Below, one piece after another: positions 58,517-64,000 of a stretch of 64,000 nucleotides of DNA (within the stretch, counting starts at the first letter, position 1; each line of letters starts with the position of its first letter). The notes beneath the pieces were generated by a model that saw only the letters and a list, made by a program, of their open reading frames with translations, had not been told where the DNA came from and did not search any database. A program made the position numbers and the translations under genes. Source of the DNA: CADCVT01 sp036389155 (GTDB lineage Bacteria; Actinomycetota; Thermoleophilia; Solirubrobacterales; Solirubrobacteraceae); NCBI GenBank assembly GCA_036389155.1, contig DASVQN010000014.1, positions 86,088-150,087 of the forward strand. The letters are read 5' to 3'.

Positions 58517-61500
58517 ATGGCCGAAGCGGGACGCTCGGCCCTGGGGACGCTCCGGGGGAAGTGCACGGTTGCGGGAACGCTGCTCGCGCTGGTCATCGCC
58601 CTCATCGCCGTCTTCGCCGTCACCTCCTCGGCCCAGGCCGCGGTCACCCGCGACGCCGCCGCGAAGAAGGCGCTCGCGGCCCTCGGGACCGAGAGCAACG
58701 ACGATCCCGTGATCGTCTTCGGGCTGCGCAAGACGGTGCGGCCTCACACGATCATCAGCGAGGCGGGCCCGGACGGCGGGGGCGCGGCGCGCCCCGCACG
58801 CGGCAACACCTACCAGCGCAAGCGCGCCAAGCGGATCCGCAAGGCGGGCGTGATCATCGAGCGGGCCAACGTCCTCCTGCGCACGGGCGCCGAGCCGGTC
58901 TACTTCTTCTTCGAGGACCAGGGCCCGCACCAGGCGTTCTCGCACGCCGGCCGCGTCGTCGTGGTCGGCGCGCGCACCGGCGAGGTCCGGATCGCGAAGA
59001 CGCTCTGGGTCCCGCTCCTCGACGGCAAGGTCCCCGCGTTCTTCGCGAGCGCCAAGAACTACGAGGCCAAGCGCTTCCGCGTTCTCAGCCGTCCGTGGAA
59101 GACGACGCCCCGCGCCCGGGCCGCCCGCGCCCGCGCCGCCGGCGACTCCAGCCCGAGGCAGCAGGTCGCCGACGCGCTCGCCGCCGAGCGCTCGTGCGCG
59201 CTGCGCATCTCCGACACCCTCGGCGACTTCTTCGACTTCGGCCGCGTCGACCAGACGCGCGCACGCCTCGGCCTGTTCTTCGAGGGCCTCGAGAAGCTGA
59301 ACGCCGGCTTCATCTCGCGCCGCTACACGACGAAGGACTCCCAGTCGCCGCTCGACGTGGCGCAGGACCTCATCGACAAGTCCGGCTGCAAGGACCTCTT
59401 CCTGTACGCCGCCGGCGCCGCGCCGAAGGACGGCGAGGCCGGCATCGTCATCGGCATGCGCCCCGCGCGCGGCGGGCTGCTGGAGTGGCAGGTCCTCTCG
59501 GCCGCCGACCTCGAGCGTCTCGTCCAGGCCAACAAGGGCGTCACCTTCAAGTTCCTCTTCGACGCCCCGTACTCCCAGCGCGTCGGCGACAAGCTCATCG
59601 ACGAGGCCAACACCGTGCTGCTGCTGGCCTCGGGCGCACCGAACGAGGGCAGCTTCACCTTCCTGCCGGAGATCCTCGGGCCCGACGGCGTCATCAAGCC
59701 GTCGAACAACCCCGACCAGCTCCTCGAGTACACGAACGCGATCCTCGGCGGCCTCGAGGCGTTCGTGAACAACCCGAAGGAGGTCGACCAGTGGCGGGAG
59801 TTCCGGGCCCAGGGCGGCGCCTCGATGATGAGCTGGATGCTGGCCCAGGCGATGCGCCTGACGCCCGCGTGGATGTTCGCCTCGGCGCTCGACCACCTCA
59901 AGCTGCCGGTCGCCCCGACCCAGCCGCCCCCGCCGCCGCCGGTCGAGGGACCGCCGCCCGCGATCAACCACGCCCCGACGCCGACGACGCCGGCGCAGCC
60001 GACCGCCGAGGACACGCCGAAGTCGATCACGCTGACCGCGACCGATCCCGACGGCGACCCGCTCACGTTCACGGTCACGTCGCTGCCGACCCACGGCACG
60101 CTGACCGGCACGCCGCCGAACCTGACGTACACGCCCGCCAAGGACTTCGACGGCAACGACTCCTTCACGTACACCGTCGCCGACAACCGCGGCGGCTCCA
60201 ACTCGGCCACCGTGCAGATCCCGGTCACGCCCGACAACGACGCGGCCGCCGTCACGACGCTCTCGAGCACCGCGCCCAGCGACTTCACCGAGGACGGCGC
60301 GGCGGTGCCGATCGACGCCGGGCTCACGGTCTCCGACCCCGACAACGCCAACCTCGTGGGCGCGAGCGTCAAGGTCCTCAGCGGCTTCCACGCCGGCGAC
60401 CAGCTCGTCTTCGTCAATCAGAACGGCATCACGGGCTCCTACAACAGCGGCACCGGCGTCCTGACCCTCACCGGCACCACGACGAAGGCCAACTACCAGA
60501 CGGCGCTTCGCTCGGTGACGTTCGACAGCACGAGCCAGGACCCGGGCACCTCGCGGACGATCGAGTTCCGCGCGGAGGACGGCGGCGAGGCCGGCGTGCC
60601 CGCCTCGCGGCAGGTCACGGTCGAGCCGGTCAACGACGGGCCGACGCTCACGCTCCCGTCCTCGATCTCCGCGACGGAGGACACGTCGACGCCGATCACG
60701 GTGAGCGTCGCCGACGTCGACGCCGCGGGCGACGACGTGCGGGTCGCGGTCTCGGTCCTGCACGGCACGTTGACGCTCTCGACGGTCTCGGGGCTGACGA
60801 GCGCGACGGGCGACGGGACGAGCCAGCTGGAGATCGTCGGGTCGCTGAGCGAGGTCAACGCGGCGGCGGCGGGGATGAGCTACCTGTCGGACAACCAGTA
60901 CAACGGCGCCGAGAAGCTGCTCGCGAGCGTCAGCGACATGGGCCACAACCCCGGGCCGGAGAAGACCGACGCGGGCACCAAGGACTTCACGGTCGCGGCC
61001 GTCAACGACGCGCCGGTGGTCAGCGCGAGCCCCGGGGCGACGGACGTCGCCGAGGGCGTCGCGAAGGTGGTCGACGGCTCCGTGACCGTCGGCGACGTCG
61101 ACGACACGATGATCGAGAGCGCGACCGTCGCGATCACGACCGGCTTCGACGCCGCCGACGAGCTGATCTTCGTCGACCAGAGCGGGATCACCGGCGTCTA
61201 CCACTCGGATACGGGCGTGCTGAACCTGACCGGGACAGCATCGAAGTCCGACTACCAGACGGCGCTTCGGTCGGTCGAGTTCCGGACGCTGGACGACACG
61301 CCGACCGCCACGCGCGACATCGAGTTCAAGGTCAGCGACGGCGACACGGCCAGCGGCACCAGCACGAAGGCGCTGAACGTCGCGCCGGTCAACGACGCGC
61401 CCGTCGGAGCCACGAACGAGACGACCACCCTGGCCTACGCCGAGGGCGTCGGTCCGGTGGCCCCGGTGCCGAACGCGACGATCACCGACGTCGACGACAC

Positions 61501-64000
61501 GATGCTCGAGGGCGCGACGGTCGCCATCTTCAGCGGCTACCAGAGCGGCCAGGACTTCCTCGCCTTCACCGACCAGAACGGCATCCACGGCTTCGCGTTC
61601 AACGCGTCGAACGGCACGCTCTCGATGACGGGCAGCGCGACGATCGCGCAGTACGAGGCCGCGATTCGCTCGGTCACCTTCGAGAACACGAGCGACACGC
61701 CGAACACCACCGTGCGCGAGTTCAGGTTCACGGCGGGCGACGGCGACGCCGACTCCCCCGGCGTCAGCCGAAACATCCAGATCTCCACGGTGAACGACGC
61801 TCCGGTCAACACCGTGCCGGGCGCGCAGAGCGCGACGGAGGACACGACGAAGACGCTCTCGGGCGCCAGCGCGCCGTCGATCGGCGATGTCGACGCCGGC
61901 AGCGACAACGTCAAGGTCACCGTCAGCGCCCTGCACGGCGACATCACGCTGAACGGCACGACCGGCGGCTCGGTCGACTTCACCGGGACGGTCGCCGACG
62001 TCAACACCAAGCTCGACGGCGTGCAGTACACGCCGGACGCCGACTACAGCGGCAGCGACACGATCACGCTGGTCACCGACGACCTCGGCCACAACGGGTC
62101 GGGTGGCGCGAAGAGCGACAGCGACACGATCGCCGTCACGATCACGGGCGACAACGACGCCCCGATCCTCACCGTCCCGGGCGCGCAGACGACGAACGAG
62201 GACACCGGGAAGACGCTGAGCCCGAGCGTCGACGACCCGGACGCGGGCGGAGACGACGTCAAGGTCGACCTGTCGGCCACGCACGGCACGCTCACCCTTG
62301 CGACCCAGAGCGGCCTGTCCGCCGTCTCCGGCGACGGGAGCGGCGCTGTCTCGCTGACCGGCTCGCTGAGCGAGGTCAACGCCGCGCTGACGAACCTCCT
62401 GTACATGCCCGCGTCGAACTACCACGGCTCGGATTCCATCGGCCTCGTGCTGAGCGACCTCGGTCACAACGGCGCCGGCGGCACGCAGACCGACAGCGAC
62501 GCGATCCCGGTCACCGTCGTCTCCGTCAACGACGCGCCCGTCAACTCGGTGCCGGCGGCCCAGACCTTCAACGAGGACACGACGAAGACGTTCACGGGCG
62601 CCACGAAGCTCAGCGTCGCCGACGCCGACGCCGGCTCCGACGACATCCAGGTCTCCCTGTCCGTCGACCACGGGGTCCTGACGCTGGGCGGCCTGAGCGG
62701 CCTCACGTTCACGACTGGCGACGGCAGCGGCGACACCAACGTGACCTTCAGCGGCGCGCCGTCGGCCGTCAACACCGCGCTCGACGGGCTCCAGTACGTG
62801 CCCGACGCGAACTACAACGGCGCCGACACGCTGACGATGGTCACCGACGACCTCGCGCACAACCCCTCGCCCGCCAAGACCGACACCGACACCGTCGGCC
62901 TCACGGTCACGTCCGTCAACGACGCGCCGGTCAACTCCGTCCCGGCCGGGAAGACGATCAACGAGGACACGACGCTCACCCTGAGCTCCGGTGGCAGCGG
63001 CGCTCCGAGCGTGACCGACGCCGACGCCGGCGGCGACGACGTCACGGTCACCTTCACCGCCGACCACGGCACGCTGACGCTCGCGACGACGAGCGGGCTG
63101 ACGACGGTCATTGGGAACGGGACCGGGACGGTGGAGCTGACCGGCTCACTCGCCGAGGTCAATGCCGCGCTCGACGGCCTCCAGTACGCGCCGGCCGCGA
63201 ACTACAACGGCGGCGACACGCTGACGATGACCACGAGCGACCTCGGCAACAACGGTCCCGACGGCGCCAAGACCGACACGGACACGATCGCCGTGACGAT
63301 CGATCCGGTCAACGATGCGCCGGTCGCGACGGGGGAGAGCTTCTCGACCGACGAGGACACGCCGCTCAGCAAGACCGCCGCGGCGGGGGTGCTGGGCAAC
63401 GACACCGACGTCGACGGCGACACGCTGAACGCGGTGGTGGTGGCGTCTCCGTCGAACTCGTCGTCGTTCACGCTGCACCCCGACGGCTCGTTCGACTACA
63501 CGCCGAACACGAACTTCCACGGCACCGACAGCTTCACGTACAAGGCCAACGACGGCGCTCTCGACTCGAACACGGTGACCGTCAACCTCACGGTCAACTC
63601 GATCAACGACGCACCGGTCAACACCGTGCCGGGCACGCAGACGATCAACGAGGACTCGAACCTCGTCCTCTCCGGCGGCAACGCGCCGACGATCGCGGAC
63701 GTCGACGCCGGCGGCGACGACCTGACCGTGACGCTCGGCGTCGCGCACGGCACGCTGACGCTCGGCGGCACGTCGGGCCTGAGCGTGACGGGCAACGGGA
63801 CGGACTCCGTGGTGGCGACCGGAACGCTCACCGACCTCAACACCGGGCTCGCCGGGCTCACCTACAACCCGACCGGGAACTTCGACGGCGCCGACGCGAT
63901 CTCGATGAAGACCGAGGACAACGGCCACAACGGCACGGGCGGCAACAAGTCCGACACCGACTCGATCACGGTCAACGTGACTGGCGTCAACGACGGACCG
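58517..64000 (+). CDS. Giant secreted protein: caspase-like N-terminal domain plus tandem cadherin/Ig-like repeats, 3' end outside window
   Basis: ATG at 58517 opens a frame with no stop to the window end, 1,828 residues so far. An N-terminal helix (LLALVIALIAVFAVTSSAQA) is signal peptide or anchor. Residues about 50-470 form one domain with DLFLYAAGAAPKDG (about 293-305), LSAADLERLVQANKGVTFKF and FDAPYSQRVGDKLIDEAN (348-365), then LLLASGAPNEGSFTFLPE. The strand order resembles C13/C14 caspase folds, but G300 stands at the His position and P351 at the Cys position, so it is probably non-catalytic. A Pro-rich linker (QPPPPPPVEGPPP) leads to eleven or more repeats of 90-135 residues bearing NEDT/TEDT starts and VNDAP ends. 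It should be a surface or adhesion protein. Confidence 0.85.
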   Translation, partial: MAEAGRSALGTLRGKCTVAGTLLALVIALIAVFAVTSSAQAAVTRDAAAKKALAALGTESNDDPVIVFGLRKTVRPHTIISEAGPDGGGAARPARGNTYQRKRAKRIRKAGVIIERANVLLRTGAEPVYFFFEDQGPHQAFSHAGRVVVVGARTGEVRIAKTLWVPLLDGKVPAFFASAKNYEAKRFRVLSRPWKTTPRARAARARAAGDSSPRQQVADALAAERSCALRISDTLGDFFDFGRVDQTRARLGLFFEGLEKLNAGFISRRYTTKDSQSPLDVAQDLIDKSGCKDLFLYAAGAAPKDGEAGIVIGMRPARGGLLEWQVLSAADLERLVQANKGVTFKFLFDAPYSQRVGDKLIDEANTVLLLASGAPNEGSFTFLPEILGPDGVIKPSNNPDQLLEYTNAILGGLEAFVNNPKEVDQWREFRAQGGASMMSWMLAQAMRLTPAWMFASALDHLKLPVAPTQPPPPPPVEGPPPAINHAPTPTTPAQPTAEDTPKSITLTATDPDGDPLTFTVTSLPTHGTLTGTPPNLTYTPAKDFDGNDSFTYTVADNRGGSNSATVQIPVTPDNDAAAVTTLSSTAPSDFTEDGAAVPIDAGLTVSDPDNANLVGASVKVLSGFHAGDQLVFVNQNGITGSYNSGTGVLTLTGTTTKANYQTALRSVTFDSTSQDPGTSRTIEFRAEDGGEAGVPASRQVTVEPVNDGPTLTLPSSISATEDTSTPITVSVADVDAAGDDVRVAVSVLHGTLTLSTVSGLTSATGDGTSQLEIVGSLSEVNAAAAGMSYLSDNQYNGAEKLLASVSDMGHNPGPEKTDAGTKDFTVAAVNDAPVVSASPGATDVAEGVAKVVDGSVTVGDVDDTMIESATVAITTGFDAADELIFVDQSGITGVYHSDTGVLNLTGTASKSDYQTALRSVEFRTLDDTPTATRDIEFKVSDGDTASGTSTKALNVAPVNDAPVGATNETTTLAYAEGVGPVAPVPNATITDVDDTMLEGATVAIFSGYQSGQDFLAFTDQNGIHGFAFNASNGTLSMTGSATIAQYEAAIRSVTFENTSDTPNTTVREFRFTAGDGDADSPGVSRNIQISTVNDAPVNTVPGAQSATEDTTKTLSGASAPSIGDVDAGSDNVKVTVSALHGDITLNGTTGGSVDFTGTVADVNTKLDGVQYTPDADYSGSDTITLVTDDLGHNGSGGAKSDSDTIAVTITGDNDAPILTVPGAQTTNEDTGKTLSPSVDDPDAGGDDVKVDLSATHGTLTLATQSGLSAVSGDGSGAVSLTGSLSEVNAALTNLLYMPASNYHGSDSIGLVLSDLGHNGAGGTQTDSDAIPVTVVSVNDAPVNSVPAAQTFNEDTTKTFTGATKLSVADADAGSDDIQVSLSVDHGVLTLGGLSGLTFTTGDGSGDTNVTFSGAPSAVNTALDGLQYVPDANYNGADTLTMVTDDLAHNPSPAKTDTDTVGLTVTSVNDAPVNSVPAGKTINEDTTLTLSSGGSGAPSVTDADAGGDDVTVTFTADHGTLTLATTSGLTTVIGNGTGTVELTGSLAEVNAALDGLQYAPAANYNGGDTLTMTTSDLGNNGPDGAKTDTDTIAVTIDPVNDAPVATGESFSTDEDTPLSKTAAAGVLGNDTDVDGDTLNAVVVASPSNSSSFTLHPDGSFDYTPNTNFHGTDSFTYKANDGALDSNTVTVNLTVNSINDAPVNTVPGTQTINEDSNLVLSGGNAPTIADVDAGGDDLTVTLGVAHGTLTLGGTSGLSVTGNGTDSVVATGTLTDLNTGLAGLTYNPTGNFDGADAISMKTEDNGHNGTGGNKSDTDSITVNVTGVNDGP
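59962..64000 (+). repeat. Tandem cadherin/VCBS-like domain repeats
   Basis: Repeat boundaries marked by NDAP, NDGP or similar codons fall near 60236, 60630, 61003, 61391, 61793, 62155, 62527, 62914, 63310, 63603 and 63989. Three kinds occur: type A (LTLATTSGL..GDGSG..LTGSLSEVNAAL), type B (GF..GD.L.F..QNGITG..N..TGVL) and shorter VCBS/Big_9-like units (59962-60236 and 63310-63603). DxD-rich loops such as DVDAGGDDV suggest calcium binding. Confidence 0.85.

Noticed and set aside
58439..63067. A 1,542-codon open frame on the minus strand opposite the giant repeat protein.
   Set aside because: It is an antisense shadow: its translation is low-complexity Arg/Val/Asp-rich, while the plus-strand frame has a signal peptide, domain structure and repeats.
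59962..64000. Repeated DNA as a mobile element or CRISPR.
   Set aside because: The repeats are in-frame protein domains of 90-135 residues with diverged sequence.

Overview
The window is very GC-rich, densely packed bacterial chromosome with third-position G/C nearly everywhere, many GTG starts and 1-4 bp ATGA/GTGA gene overlaps. It carries mycobacterial-type genes (an AcrA1-like double SDR, a DUF2330 protein, crotonases) and several families common in Thermoleophilia, such as very large AAA-LuxR regulators, three-domain wall hydrolases and Arg-rich C-terminal beta modules on secreted proteins. This points to an actinomycete, most likely Solirubrobacterales or a relative; that assignment is inference. 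About 59 protein-coding loci are supported. No rRNA, tRNA, CRISPR array or insertion sequence was seen, and no gene-free stretch exceeds 300 bp (the longest, 58312-58516, is described).

Layout. 1-5135: a truncated secreted protein, DUF2330 protein, AcrA1-like reductase and two crotonases (lipid metabolism). 5158-15000: a secreted unknown, two tandem AAA-LuxR regulators, a GFA protein, a Sui1/YciH factor and a secreted GDPD fused to a nitrilase-like domain. 15029-18374: a sigma-factor partner-switch pair (GAF-PP2C-kinase fusion plus STAS antagonist) and a secreted hydrolase. 18394-23102: ABC-F ATPase, acyl-CoA synthetase, two secreted proteins. 23121-30332: two paralogous wall hydrolases (lytic transglycosylase + degenerate LytM + M15), between them a methyltransferase, a frameshifted membrane protein with a 38-aa partner, and a Mesh1-like alarmone hydrolase. 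30394-35560: PHO-box-like repeats and an overlapping pstS-pstC-pstA-pstB-phoU-regulator operon. 35570-38722: a TadE/TadG-type cluster ending in a TadG-VanY-transglycosylase fusion. 38754-50635: Uma2, cupin, LLM oxidoreductase, VOC, PvdQ-type acylase, two acyltransferases, glucan phosphorylase and an SCP2-hydrolase fusion. 50671-51627: a decayed subtilase. 51709-55288: a TetR-controlled divergent redox/thioesterase locus. 55333-64000: a beta-propeller protein, a small Cys protein, an FAD oxidoreductase and the first 1,828 residues of a giant cadherin-repeat secreted protein running off the end.

Regulatory logic. Nineteen genes have a TANNNT hexamer 6-9 nt before the start codon, which predicts leaderless transcripts as the default here; genes with a clear Shine-Dalgarno sequence are the minority. 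Four convergent pairs share a 4-bp CTAG as stop codon on both strands. The least ordinary items are the phosphate-operon regulator without the phospho-acceptor Asp, the GDPD-nitrilase fusion with Ser at the nucleophile position, the TadG-VanY-SLT fusion, the transglycosylase/LytM/M15 enzymes, and the repeat protein whose N-terminal domain looks like a caspase fold stripped of its catalytic pair.
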